35,525 nucleotides of DNA from Streptomyces sp. NRRL F-5630 (GTDB lineage Bacteria; Actinomycetota; Actinomycetes; Streptomycetales; Streptomycetaceae): the NCBI RefSeq assembly GCF_000719475.1, contig NZ_JOGO01000060.1, positions 1 to 35,525 of the forward strand. Direction: 5' to 3'. Position 1 is the stretch's first letter. Every line of letters starts with the position of its first letter. Below, piece by piece: positions 8,533 to 16,748 of the stretch. Below the pieces are notes generated by a model. It did not search any database and was not told where the DNA came from. It worked only from the letters and a program-made list of their open reading frames with translations. The translations under genes were made by a program, and so were the position numbers.

Positions 8533-9606
8533 ATGAGCACCGAAAGCACCTCCGCGCTCGTGGAGGACCCCGGCGGCGTGGTCGCGGCTCCTGCCGCGCC
8601 GACGCCCCGTGGCCCCCGCCGGCGCTCGGGAACGGGATATCTGCGCTACGTGGCGGGCAAACTGCTCGGCGCGGCCGTGTCCCTGTTCGCCGTACTCGTC
8701 ACCAGTTTCTTCCTCTTCCGGCTCATCCCCGGAGACCCGATCAAAGCGATGACCGGCGGCAAACAGGTCTCCCAGGAGCAGCTCGACGCGATGCGCCGGG
8801 AGTTCGGCCTCGACCTGCCGCTGTGGCGGCAGTTCACCGACTACTGCGGCAAGGCGCTCACGGGCGACCTCGGCACCTCGTACCAGTTCCACACGCCGGT
8901 CATCGACAAGATCGCCGAGGCGCTGCCCGCGACGCTGCTGCTGACCGGGACGGCGTTCGTGCTGTACACGGCGCTCGGTGTCTGGCTCGGTTCGCGCAAC
9001 GCCTGGCGGCACGGCCGCTTCGGGGACCGCTTCCACACCGCTTTCGCGCTCACGCTGTACTCCGTGCCGTCCTTCTGGCTCGGCCTGCTGCTGATCATCG
9101 TTCTGTCGGTGGGCATCGGGCCGATACCCGGCATGTTCCCCACCGGCGGCATGGAGACCGGCGGCAAGGAAGGCCTCGCGTACTTCACGGACGTCGCGCA
9201 CCACATGGTGCTGCCGGTCCTCACGCTCGTCGCGGTCGAGTACGCGCGCACGCTGCTGGTCATGCGGTCCTCGCTCCTCGACGAGATGGGCAGCGACTAC
9301 CTGACGACTGCGCGCGCCAAGGGCCTGCGCGACGACACCGTGCGGCGCAAACACGCCGTACCGAACGCGATGCTGCCGACCGTCACGCTCCTCTTCGTCA
9401 ATCTCGGCAACACCGTGGCCGGGGCGATCCTGGTCGAGACGGTGTTCTCGTGGCCGGGTCTCGGCGGACTCTTCTACCAGGCGCTGAGCATCCCGGACCT
9501 GCCGCTCGTGCAGGGGCTGTTCTTCGTCTTCGCCGCAGCGGTGATCGTCATGAACACCCTCGCCGATCTGATCTATCCGCTGTTCGATCCCCGGGTGGGC
9601 CGATGA
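8533..9606 (+). CDS. ABC transporter permease, OppB/DppB type (357 aa)
   Basis: Inner-membrane channel subunit of the oligopeptide-type importer. After a 35-residue Ala/Pro-rich cytoplasmic extension it shows the DppB layout: a first helix followed by RLIPGDPIKAMTGG, a long extracytoplasmic loop (LWRQFTDYCGKALTGDLGTS), five further hydrophobic segments, and the coupling EAA-type loop TTARAKGLRDDTVRRKHAVPN, then LPTVTLL. The ATG at 8533 gives the family-normal N-terminus; its ribosome binding site is weak (GGAAGA 12 nt upstream). The frame is open further 5' but that part is repeat DNA. The stop overlaps the next start as ATGA (9603-9606), so translation is probably coupled. Confidence 0.93.
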   Translation: MSTESTSALVEDPGGVVAAPAAPTPRGPRRRSGTGYLRYVAGKLLGAAVSLFAVLVTSFFLFRLIPGDPIKAMTGGKQVSQEQLDAMRREFGLDLPLWRQFTDYCGKALTGDLGTSYQFHTPVIDKIAEALPATLLLTGTAFVLYTALGVWLGSRNAWRHGRFGDRFHTAFALTLYSVPSFWLGLLLIIVLSVGIGPIPGMFPTGGMETGGKEGLAYFTDVAHHMVLPVLTLVAVEYARTLLVMRSSLLDEMGSDYLTTARAKGLRDDTVRRKHAVPNAMLPTVTLLFVNLGNTVAGAILVETVFSWPGLGGLFYQALSIPDLPLVQGLFFVFAAAVIVMNTLADLIYPLFDPRVGR

Positions 9607-10568
9607 CGACCGATACGACAGACGTGGCGACGCCGCGCGACGGCGCGGGCCCCGAACCGGACGACGCGGAGCACGTCGCGTCGCCGCGCGCGCTCGCGTG
9701 GGCGCGGCGACGTCGCGCGCTCGCCGGCTTCTGGCGCGACTTCCGTACGCACCGCAGCGGCCTCGTCGGCCTCGTGGTGCTGCTGCTCATCGCGGTGCTC
9801 GCGCTCGCCGCGCCGCTGCTCGTCGGAAGCGACTCGCGCAGCGTCACCGAGGCTCCCGGCACGTCGCTGGAGTCGCCGAGCGGGCAGTTCCCGCTCGGAA
9901 CCGACCAATTCGGGCGCAGCCTGCTCGCGCTGATGGTGTGGGGGGCGCGCGTCTCGCTCGCGGTCGGGCTGCTCGCCGCCGTTCTCACCGTCGCGATCGG
10001 CACGCTCGTCGGCGTCACGGCGGGGCACTTCAAGGGCTGGTACGCGACGGTGATCATGCGCGTCACCGACTGGTTCCTCGTCATGCCGACGCTGGTCCTC
10101 GCCATCGCGCTCGCCACCGTCCTCGACCGCTCCATCTGGACGACGATCCTCGCCATCGGCGTCACGACGTGGCCGACGACGGCGCGACTGGTACGGGCGC
10201 AGACACTGTCCGTCGAGTCGCGTCCCTACATCGAGCGGGCCAGGGCGCTCGGCGGCGGCCACAAGCACATCATGCTGCGGCACGTCCTGCCGAACGTCAT
10301 GCCGCTCGTACTCGCCCAGACGACCCTCGTGATCTCGAACGCGATCCTCACCGAGGCGACCCTCGCCTTCCTCGGTCTGGGCGACCCGATCATGGTGTCG
10401 TGGGGTGGGCTGCTCCAGGACGCGCGCGACGCGGGCGCCGTCAGCTCGGGCGACTGGTGGTACCTCGCACCTCCCGGCCTCGCGATCGCGCTCGTGGCCC
10501 TCGCCTTCACCCTGTGCGGACGCGCCATCGAGTCCGTGCTCAACCCCAAGCTGGGGGACCGACGATGA
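9603..10568 (+). CDS. ABC transporter permease, OppC/DppC type (321 aa)
   Basis: Second channel subunit. It has an OppC N-terminal segment (FWRDFRTHRSGLVGLVVLL), the periplasmic loop leading to PLGTDQFGRSLLALMVWGAR that is diagnostic of the family, five to six membrane segments, and the EAA loop RARALGGGHKHIMLRHVLPN. The first 30 residues (DVATPRDGAG, HVASPRALAWARRRR) are encoded by copies of the GACGTCGCG-type palindrome, including one at 9707-9716 read as Arg-Arg-Arg. ATGA overlaps join it to the preceding permease and the following ATPase gene. Confidence 0.93.
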   Translation: MTTDTTDVATPRDGAGPEPDDAEHVASPRALAWARRRRALAGFWRDFRTHRSGLVGLVVLLLIAVLALAAPLLVGSDSRSVTEAPGTSLESPSGQFPLGTDQFGRSLLALMVWGARVSLAVGLLAAVLTVAIGTLVGVTAGHFKGWYATVIMRVTDWFLVMPTLVLAIALATVLDRSIWTTILAIGVTTWPTTARLVRAQTLSVESRPYIERARALGGGHKHIMLRHVLPNVMPLVLAQTTLVISNAILTEATLAFLGLGDPIMVSWGGLLQDARDAGAVSSGDWWYLAPPGLAIALVALAFTLCGRAIESVLNPKLGDRR

Positions 10569-11902
10569 CTGAACCGACCACGCGGGGCACGCGGGTCCCC
10601 GCTCCCTCGCAGGCGACAGGCGCCGAGGCACCGGACGCGACGTCACGGGACGAAACGGCGTCGCGTACGGGCGCGGAGGGCGACGCGACGTCCCGGGACA
10701 CGTCATGTCTGTTGCTCGACGTGCGCGACCTGCGCATCACGTACGGGAGCGGCACGCGTGCCGTGCCTGCGGTGCGCGGCGTCGACCTCACGCTGCGCGC
10801 GGGCGAGAAGCTCGGCATCGCCGGGGAGTCCGGCTGCGGCAAGTCCACGCTCGCGATGGCGCTGCTGCGCCTGTTGCCGCCGGGCGCCACGCTGGAGGGC
10901 GAGATCCTGCTCGACGGCGAGGACGTCCGCACGATGGCATGGGGGCGGCTGCGCGCAGTGCGCTGGGCGGGGGCGTCGATCGTCTTCCAGGGCGCGATGC
11001 ACTCGCTCAACGCCGTGCACCGCATCGGCGACCAGATCCTCGAACCGATCCTCCTGCACCGCCTGGCAGGCCCCGAGGAGGGCCGACGCCGCGTCAAGGA
11101 ACTGCTGCGCCACGTCGGTCTTCCGGTGTCGCGCGCGACGGCGTACCCGCACGAACTGTCCGGCGGGCAGCGCCAGCGCGTCATGATCGCCATGGCGCTC
11201 GCCTGCGATCCGCGGCTGATCATCGCCGACGAGCCGACCACCGCGCTCGACGTCATGATCCAAGCTCAGATCCTCCGCCTCATCGAGGGCCTGGTGGCGG
11301 AGAAGGGCATCGGCCTCGTCATGATCAGCCACGACCTCGCGGTGCTCGCCGACACGTGCGACCGGCTCGCGATCATGTACGCGGGCCGCGTCGTCGAGGA
11401 GGGCCCGGCCCGGGAGGTGTACGACGGGGCGCTGCACCCCTACGGCGCGGCGCTCTCCGGCGCGTTCCCGCGCATCGGTGACCCGGCGTCGCGCTTCGCC
11501 CCGCGCGGTCTGCCGGGCGACCCGCCGGACCCGGCGTCGTTGCCGACGGGGTGCACATTCCATCCGCGCTGCCCCGTGGCACTGCCGTCGTGCGCGACGG
11601 AACCGCAGCCGCTGCGCCCGGCGGGGCCGGGACGTCGCGCGGCGTGCGTGCGGGTCGAGGAGGGGGTCGCGGGGACGCGCGGCGACACGACTTCGGGGGA
11701 CGGCGAGACGGCGCCGGACGACGCCACGTCGCGTGCGGGCGCGGAGGGCGACGCGACGTCGCAAGACGGTGCGCCGGACGACGCGACGTCGCGTACGCAC
11801 AACGGCGCGACGTCGCGTACGGGCGACGCACCCGACGCGGCGTCAGGAACCGACGACGCGGGGCACGACGGTGCCGGCGAGGCGAGGAGCACGAAGGCAT
11901 GA
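10565..11902 (+). CDS. ABC transporter ATPase, OppD/DppD type (445 aa)
   Basis: First nucleotide-binding subunit. Walker A GESGCGKST (residues 87-95), a Q-loop FQGAMHSLN, signature LSGGQRQR, Walker B LIIADEPTTALD, and switch His in ISHDLAVL. The oligo_HPY tail has the cysteine set GCTFHPRCPVALPSC. The ATPase core is preceded by about 47 disordered residues and followed by about 80, both rich in Asp-Ala-Thr-Ser-Arg; these tails are encoded by repeats of the ACGCGACGTCGCGT word (exact 12-mers at 11782-11793 and 11806-11817), making the protein about 110 residues longer than usual. Start and stop overlap neighbouring genes by 4 bp. Confidence 0.94.
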   Translation: MTEPTTRGTRVPAPSQATGAEAPDATSRDETASRTGAEGDATSRDTSCLLLDVRDLRITYGSGTRAVPAVRGVDLTLRAGEKLGIAGESGCGKSTLAMALLRLLPPGATLEGEILLDGEDVRTMAWGRLRAVRWAGASIVFQGAMHSLNAVHRIGDQILEPILLHRLAGPEEGRRRVKELLRHVGLPVSRATAYPHELSGGQRQRVMIAMALACDPRLIIADEPTTALDVMIQAQILRLIEGLVAEKGIGLVMISHDLAVLADTCDRLAIMYAGRVVEEGPAREVYDGALHPYGAALSGAFPRIGDPASRFAPRGLPGDPPDPASLPTGCTFHPRCPVALPSCATEPQPLRPAGPGRRAACVRVEEGVAGTRGDTTSGDGETAPDDATSRAGAEGDATSQDGAPDDATSRTHNGATSRTGDAPDAASGTDDAGHDGAGEARSTKA

Positions 11903-12975
11903 GTACGACCACACGGGAGCAGGCCCTGCTCGGGGCACGGGGCCTGGGCATCACGTTTCCCGGGCGACGTGGCGCGCCGCGTGCGCGCGCCGTCGACGGG
12001 GTGAACCTCGACATCGGCACCGGCGAGATCGTCGCGCTCGTCGGGGAGTCCGGCTGCGGCAAGACGACGCTCGCACGCTCCCTGCTGGGCCTCGTCCCGC
12101 CGACGGAGGGACGGATCACTTTCGCGGGCGAGCCGCTCTCGTACGGCTCACGGGCGCTGCGCGCCTACCGCAAGCGGGCACAGCTCGTGCTCCAGGACCC
12201 GAGCGGCTCGCTCAACCCGCGCCACACCGTGTACGACGCGGTGGCCGAAGGGCTGCGTATCCACCGCACACCGGGCGACGAACGCACCGCCGTCGCGCGG
12301 GCGCTCTCGCTCGCGGGGCTGCGCCCGCCGGAGCGGTTCTTCCTGCGCTACCCGCACGAGCTGTCCGGCGGGCAGCGACAGCGCGTCGTCATCGCCGGTG
12401 CGCTCGCGCTGGAGCCCGAGGTGATCGTCGCGGACGAACCCGTCGCCTCCCTCGACGCGTCGGTGCGCGGGGAGATCCTGGCGCTGTTGCTACGGCTGCG
12501 CGAGGAGCTGGGCCTCTCGGCGCTGGTGGTCACGCACGACCTCGGGCTCGCGTGGAACATCGCCGACCGCGTCGCCGTCATGTACCTCGGCCGCATCGTC
12601 GAGGCGGGCCCCGTCGAGGAGGTGCTGACCCGGCCGCGTCATCCCTACACGCAGGCGCTGCTCTCCGTGCTCCCCGAGGCGCCGGGAGAGCCCGTGGTAT
12701 TGAGCGGTGAGCCGCCGGACCCGACGAGCATCCCCGGCGGCTGCCGTTTCCACGCGCGGTGCCACATCCTCGCCTCGGGCGAGGCGGAACAGGCCGGCGT
12801 CGCGGACGCCTGCCGGACGAAAGACCTGCCCGTCCTGGACGGACACGGGGCGGGCGTCGCGTGCCACTGGGCGACGGCGGGTGGGGACGCGGCGCGGCCG
12901 CGTGAGGACGACACGTCGCGTACGGAGGACACGCCGCGTACGGGCGACACGTCGCGTACCGACGGCGGCGTCTAG
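11899..12975 (+). CDS. ABC transporter ATPase, OppF/DppF type (358 aa)
   Basis: Second nucleotide-binding subunit, last gene of the importer operon. Walker A GESGCGKTT (49-57), Q-loop LVLQDPSGSLNPR, signature LSGGQRQR, Walker B VIVADEPVASLD, VTHDLGLAWNIADR, then an oligo_HPY tail with GGCRFHARCHIL and two later cysteines. GAGGAG at 11884-11889 precedes the ATG, which overlaps the previous stop. The last 22 residues (DDTSRTEDTPRTGDTSRTD) are again encoded by ACGTCGCGTAC-type repeats. A strong hairpin follows. Confidence 0.94.
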   Translation: MSTTTREQALLGARGLGITFPGRRGAPRARAVDGVNLDIGTGEIVALVGESGCGKTTLARSLLGLVPPTEGRITFAGEPLSYGSRALRAYRKRAQLVLQDPSGSLNPRHTVYDAVAEGLRIHRTPGDERTAVARALSLAGLRPPERFFLRYPHELSGGQRQRVVIAGALALEPEVIVADEPVASLDASVRGEILALLLRLREELGLSALVVTHDLGLAWNIADRVAVMYLGRIVEAGPVEEVLTRPRHPYTQALLSVLPEAPGEPVVLSGEPPDPTSIPGGCRFHARCHILASGEAEQAGVADACRTKDLPVLDGHGAGVACHWATAGGDAARPREDDTSRTEDTPRTGDTSRTDGGV

Positions 12976-13035
12976 GCGGCGCGGCGTCCGTGCGCGACGT
13001 CGCGTCGTGTACCGACGGCGGTCCGCGTACGAGAC

Positions 13036-13084
13036 GGGGCGGCGCCCCTCCCCCGGCATCAGCCCGAGGAAGGGGCGCCGCCCC
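13036..13084. terminator. Bidirectional terminator between the ABC importer operon and ribF
   Basis: Perfect 14-bp inverted repeat GGGGCGGCGCCCCT (13036-13049) and its complement (13071-13084) around a 21-nt loop. It lies between two convergent genes and could end both transcripts. An exact CGCGACGTCGCG lies just before it at 12993-13004. Confidence 0.75.
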
Positions 13085-13175
13085 ATCCCGTTCGCGACGT
13101 TCGCACCCGCGTGACGTCGCGACGTAGCCCGCGGCCCGGCGCGGGACACGGCCCCACGCCGCCCGCAGCGCGTGC

Positions 13176-14138
13176 TCACCCCTGGGGGCGCGCCTCGTAC
13201 TCCGCGACCAGCGCGCGTGAGCGCTTGACGTCGTCGGCCATCGCCGCGCGGAGTTCGTCGATGGAGGCGAACTTCTCCATGCCGCGCACGTAGGCGAGGA
13301 AGTCGACCGCGACGTGCAGGCCGTAGAGGTCGAGACCGACGCGGTCGATGGCGTACGCCTCGACGGTGCGGTGCTTGGCGTCGAACTGCGGATTGGTGCC
13401 GACCGAGATCGCGGCGGGCATGGCCTCGCCGACGACGTGCAGCCAGCCGGCGTAGACGCCGTCGGCGGGGACGGCGGTGTGCGGAAGGGTCTCGACGTTG
13501 GCGGTGGGGTAGCCCAGTTCCCTGCCGCGCTGGGCGCCGCGCACGACGACGCCCTCGACACGGTGCGGGCGGCCGAGGATCTCCGCGGCGCCCGCGACGT
13601 CGCCCTCGGCGACCAGACGACGCGTGAGCGTCGAGGAGAAGGGCTGGCCCGCGCCCGCGTCGCCGCTGACGTAGAGGTCGACGAGGTCCACCTCGAAATC
13701 GTCCTCGCGGCCGAGTTCGGCGAGCAGCGTCACGTTGCCCGCGGCCTTGTGGCCGAAGCGGAAGTTGGGGCCCTCCACGACGACCTTGGCGTGGAGGCGC
13801 TCCGTGAGGACGGTGCGGGCGAAGTCGGCGGGCGACAGGCGCGAGAACTCCGCCGTGAAGGGGAGGATCAGCAGCGCGTCCACGCCCAGCTCCGCCATCA
13901 GCTCAGCGCGCCGGTGGTGCGCGGCGAGGAGCGGCGGGTGGCTGCCGGGGCGGACGACTTCGCTCGGGTGCGGGTCAAAGGTGACGACGACGGATCGCAG
14001 CCCCAGCTCCCTGGCGCGGTCCACGGCGCGGCCGATGATGAGCTGGTGTCCGCGGTGCACCCCGTCGTAGGACCCGATCGTGACGACGCTGCGCCCCCAG
14101 TCCTGCGGGATGTCCTCCAAGCCACGCCAGCGCTGCAC
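13176..14138 (-). CDS. ribF: Bifunctional riboflavin kinase / FAD synthetase (320 aa)
   Basis: Converts riboflavin to FMN and FMN to FAD in the cytoplasm. The N-terminal adenylyltransferase domain has SVVTIGSYDGVHRGHQLIIG with the HxGH-like H28-R-G-H31, TFDPHPSEV, and VEGPNFRFG. The C-terminal kinase domain has GRELGYPTANVE, GVYAGWL and the acidic VEAYAI strand. Length is normal. The GTG at 14138 is chosen over an ATG at 14228 because AAGGAG lies 8-9 nt upstream and the protein then starts at the usual MQRWRGLEDIP. In Streptomyces it follows truB at the end of the nusA-infB cluster; here 406 bp of repeat-rich DNA separate them. No FMN riboswitch was seen in front of it. Confidence 0.95.
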   Translation of the reverse strand: MQRWRGLEDIPQDWGRSVVTIGSYDGVHRGHQLIIGRAVDRARELGLRSVVVTFDPHPSEVVRPGSHPPLLAAHHRRAELMAELGVDALLILPFTAEFSRLSPADFARTVLTERLHAKVVVEGPNFRFGHKAAGNVTLLAELGREDDFEVDLVDLYVSGDAGAGQPFSSTLTRRLVAEGDVAGAAEILGRPHRVEGVVVRGAQRGRELGYPTANVETLPHTAVPADGVYAGWLHVVGEAMPAAISVGTNPQFDAKHRTVEAYAIDRVGLDLYGLHVAVDFLAYVRGMEKFASIDELRAAMADDVKRSRALVAEYEARPQG

Positions 14139-14544
14139 TGTGACCGCTCCTTGTCGCACCTGTGGGATGAGCCGGTTGTCGGGATTCCACGAATCCGCAG
14201 GTCTAAGAGTGCCATGTCGGGTGCACACGGCAACGGGCGGGCGGCGCGGGCACGACGCGGCGTGAGCGGCCGACGCGGCGTGTCACGCCACGCCAGGTCG
14301 CACGCGACGTCGCGTGGCTCGCCGCGCCCCACCCATGCCCACGCCGCGCTTCACGCCGCACGACGTCGCGTGCGACCTGGCCTTTCGTGGCGTGCGACGT
14401 GGCGTCGCCGCCCCACCCCGTCGCCGCCCCCACCACGTCGCGTCGGACGGCCCCGCCACGTCGCGTCTCCGCCCCGCCTCGTCGCCACCCCCGCCCCGTC
14501 GCGTGACGCGGCCCCGTACTGCGGCGTCGTCCGTCGCGGGTGCC
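14139..14544. other. Repeat-rich gap between truB and ribF
   Basis: No gene. The gap includes a long inverted repeat (14286-14392), the exact 12-mer at 14303-14314, and a run of CACGTCGCGT or CGTCGCGT words between 14393 and 14510 spaced irregularly at 20-30 bp. The ribosome binding site of ribF is at its left end. Confidence 0.6.
14286..14392. repeat. Long inverted repeat built from the iterated palindrome
   Basis: Outer arms CGCCACG (14286-14292 / 14386-14392) and inner 20-bp arms (14293-14312 / 14361-14380, core CAGGTCGCACGCGACG) pair perfectly. A 5-nt bulge CCTTT lies at 14381-14385 and the loop is 48 nt. The right inner arm also belongs to the dispersed family GTCGCGTGYGACCWGGC. Confidence 0.82.
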
Positions 14545-15453
14545 TCAGCCGAAGACGGCGAGGCTCTTCGCCTTCCCCCGGTCCGCCTCGACAAGGACGA
14601 GAAAGGCCCCGTCCGGGCCGTGGACGGCGACGGGGCCGCAGCCCTCGTACTCCTCCGGCATGGCCAGCCGCACCCCGTTCAGGAGGAGCCCGGCGCGACG
14701 CGCGTCGACGTCCCAGCGCGGGAACGCCGCGTCGGCGGCCTCCGCGACGGGCATGACGGCCAGCTCCTCCTGGTGCTGGTCGAGGGTGCGCGCCACGTCG
14801 AGACGGTACGGGCCGACGCGGGTGCGGCGCAGCGCCGTGAGGTGGCCGCCGACACCGAGCGCCGCGCCGATGTCGCGTGCCAGGGCGCGGATGTACGTAC
14901 CGGACGAACACGTCACCGAGACGAGCAGGTCCTGCACGGGGGTGCCGTCAGGCGCCGTCTCGGGGCGCACGTCGTGCACGAGGAAGGAGGAGACGGTGAC
15001 GGGGCGGGCCGGGATCTCGAAGTCCTCGCCCTCCCGCGCGCGCTTGTAGGAACGCTTGCCGTCGATCTTGATGGCGCTGACCTTGGAAGGCACCTGGAGG
15101 ATGTCGCCCGTCAGCTTCGCGACCTCGGCGTCGATCGCCTCGCGCGTGACGCCCGAGGCGTCGGTGGCCGAGGTGATCTCGCCCTCCGCGTCGTCGGTGA
15201 CGGTGTCCTGGCCGAGCCGGATCGTGCCGACGTACTCCTTCTCGGTGAGGGCGAGGTGGCCGAGCAGCTTGGTGGCGCGCTGCACCCCGAGGACGAGGAC
15301 ACCCGTCGCCATGGGGTCGAGGGTGCCGGCGTGGCCGACACGTCGCGTGCCGGCGATGCCGCGCATCTTCGCGACGACGTCGTGGGAAGTGAACCCGGAC
15401 GGCTTGTCGACGATGACCAGGCCGTCCGGGGTCGTGGTGCGCTGCGTGGTCAT
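14545..15453 (-). CDS. truB: tRNA pseudouridine-55 synthase (302 aa)
   Basis: Isomerises U55 of tRNA to pseudouridine. The start [21 protein letters not shown] and catalytic motif [15 protein letters not shown] (nucleophile D46) are textbook TruB, followed by [19 protein letters not shown] and a C-terminal PUA-like tail. The ATG at 15453 overlaps the rbfA stop by 4 bp (15450-15453), so the pair is translationally coupled. Length is normal. Confidence 0.96.
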   Translation of the reverse strand: MTTQRTTTPDGLVIVDKPSGFTSHDVVAKMRGIAGTRRVGHAGTLDPMATGVLVLGVQRATKLLGHLALTEKEYVGTIRLGQDTVTDDAEGEITSATDASGVTREAIDAEVAKLTGDILQVPSKVSAIKIDGKRSYKRAREGEDFEIPARPVTVSSFLVHDVRPETAPDGTPVQDLLVSVTCSSGTYIRALARDIGAALGVGGHLTALRRTRVGPYRLDVARTLDQHQEELAVMPVAEAADAAFPRWDVDARRAGLLLNGVRLAMPEEYEGCGPVAVHGPDGAFLVLVEADRGKAKSLAVFG

Positions 15454-15935
15454 TCGGTGCCGCTGCCCCTGCCCTGCTCCGCCGAGGTGTCCTCGGGCGC
15501 GCCGTCCTCGTCCTCGTCGGCCGGCTTGCGGTACGGGTCGGCGCCCGCCGCGTACGCGGCACCGGTCGAGACCTGGCGCACCTCCTCGTCGCGCAGCCTG
15601 GCGCGGTCCAGGAGGTCGTCGATGGTGCGCGCCGTGTCGGGCAGCGCGTCGGGTACGAAGGCGAGGCTCGGGGTGTAGCGCACCCCGGTCTGCCGGCCCA
15701 CCTCGGAGCGGAGCACGCCCTTGGCGCTCTCCAGCGCCGCGGCGGACGCGGCGCGCTCCTCGTCGTCGCCGTAGACCGTGTAGAAGACCGTGGCCTCCCG
15801 GAGGTCACCGGTGACGCGTGCGTCGGTGATGGTCACGAAGCCCAGTCGCGGGTCCTTGATACGCCGTTCCAGGGTCTGGGCGACCACGACCTGGATGCGA
15901 TCGGCCAGCTTGCGGGCGCGAGCGTTGTCGGCCAC
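15450..15935 (-). CDS. rbfA: 30S ribosome-binding factor A (161 aa)
   Basis: Late 30S maturation factor of the KH-like RbfA fold. Recognised by [28 protein letters not shown], then the strand [12 protein letters not shown] and [23 protein letters not shown]-terminal acidic tail of about 45 residues is typical of actinobacteria. The start is GTG at 15935 with GGGAG about 9 nt upstream. Coupled to truB by an ATGA overlap; DUF503 lies upstream across an unusually long 331-bp gap. Confidence 0.95.
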   Translation of the reverse strand: MADNARARKLADRIQVVVAQTLERRIKDPRLGFVTITDARVTGDLREATVFYTVYGDDEERAASAAALESAKGVLRSEVGRQTGVRYTPSLAFVPDALPDTARTIDDLLDRARLRDEEVRQVSTGAAYAAGADPYRKPADEDEDGAPEDTSAEQGRGSGTE

Positions 15936-16266
15936 CGGTCCGTCTCCCTACTTGGTGCTGTTCTGTCTCGGTTGGTCTGTGTGGAGGGCTGGGCCTCCGG
16001 GGGTACGTCGCGTGCGCGGCGCTCCGTACGGTCGCGACGTCCCGCACCGTACGAGCATGATGCGACATCCCGTGCGGCGCGATGCCGCGCACCGTACGTC
16101 GCGTGCACGACGCCCCGCACAACGCGACGTCCCGATCCCGTGCGAGGCGCCGTACTACGTGACGCCCCCTCCCACGCGGCCGCACTGCCGCGACGCGAGG
16201 CGACGCCCTCGCACGACCCGACGTCGCGCTCCGGCGCCCCGTCCCACCGCGCGGCGCGACGCGAGG
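15936..16266. other. Repeat-containing gap between DUF503 and rbfA
   Basis: No gene. Contains ACGTCGCGTGC, TCGCGACGTCCCG and GACGTCGCG words at roughly 16004, 16033, 16094, 16118 and 16219. In related genomes DUF503 and rbfA are usually close, so this reads as expansion of a spacer. Confidence 0.5.
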
Positions 16267-16560
16267 TCAGTCGTCGTCCCCGTGGAAGCGTCTGCGTACC
16301 GCGAGCAGTTCCACCTCGGGACGATCGGCGACGAGGCGTTCGCAGCGATCGAGGAGATCGCTGAGGTGGCCCGCGTCACCCGAGACGGCGGCGAGGCCGA
16401 TCTCGGTCCTGCGGTGGAGGTCCTGCGCACCCACCTCGGCCGCGCTCACGGCGTACTTCCGCTGGAGCTCGGCGACGATGGGGCGGACCACGGAGCGTTT
16501 GCCCTTGAGCGAGTGCACGTCGCCCAGGAGCAGATCGAAGGACAGGGTCCCCACATACAT
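16267..16560 (-). CDS. DUF503 (YlxP-like) protein (97 aa)
   Basis: The start MYVGTLSFDLLLGDVHSLKG and following KRSVVRPIVAELQRKYAVSAAEVG are diagnostic of DUF503. It sits between infB and rbfA, as in most Gram-positive bacteria. Members are small ferredoxin-like-fold proteins encoded with translation factors; related YlxP proteins have been linked to ribosome maturation, but function here is inferred from family and position. The ATG at 16560 gives the family-normal N-terminus although its ribosome binding site is poor; the frame is open to 16641. The C-terminus ends in an Asp-rich FHGDDD. Confidence 0.9.
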   Translation of the reverse strand: MYVGTLSFDLLLGDVHSLKGKRSVVRPIVAELQRKYAVSAAEVGAQDLHRRTEIGLAAVSGDAGHLSDLLDRCERLVADRPEVELLAVRRRFHGDDD

Positions 16561-16642
16561 GCTGGTCCGGATGTCCCGCCGGTTCGGGGTACGAGGCGCC
16601 GCCTCCATGTGGCGGCAACCTCCCCACCGTACACGCGACACA

Positions 16643-16680
16643 CGGGGCCGATCGACGGAATTCTCCGCCGACCGGCCCCG
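16643..16680 (-). terminator. Hairpin between infB and DUF503
   Basis: A 16-bp stem, CGGGGCCGATCGACGG (16643-16658) against 16665-16680, with two wobble/mismatch positions and the 6-nt loop AATTCT, placed 69 nt after the infB stop. A terminator or processing site that would partly separate infB from DUF503. Confidence 0.65.
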
Positions 16681-16748
16681 TGCTCGACCGTGTCAGCCGT
16701 GGCCCGTGTCAGCCGCGCTCACGCACGACCGACGCGGGATCCGGCGTC

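Noticed and set aside
14139..14235. FMN riboswitch in front of ribF
   Set aside because: The leader is short and lacks the conserved AGGGTxxGGTG and related segments of the FMN aptamer.
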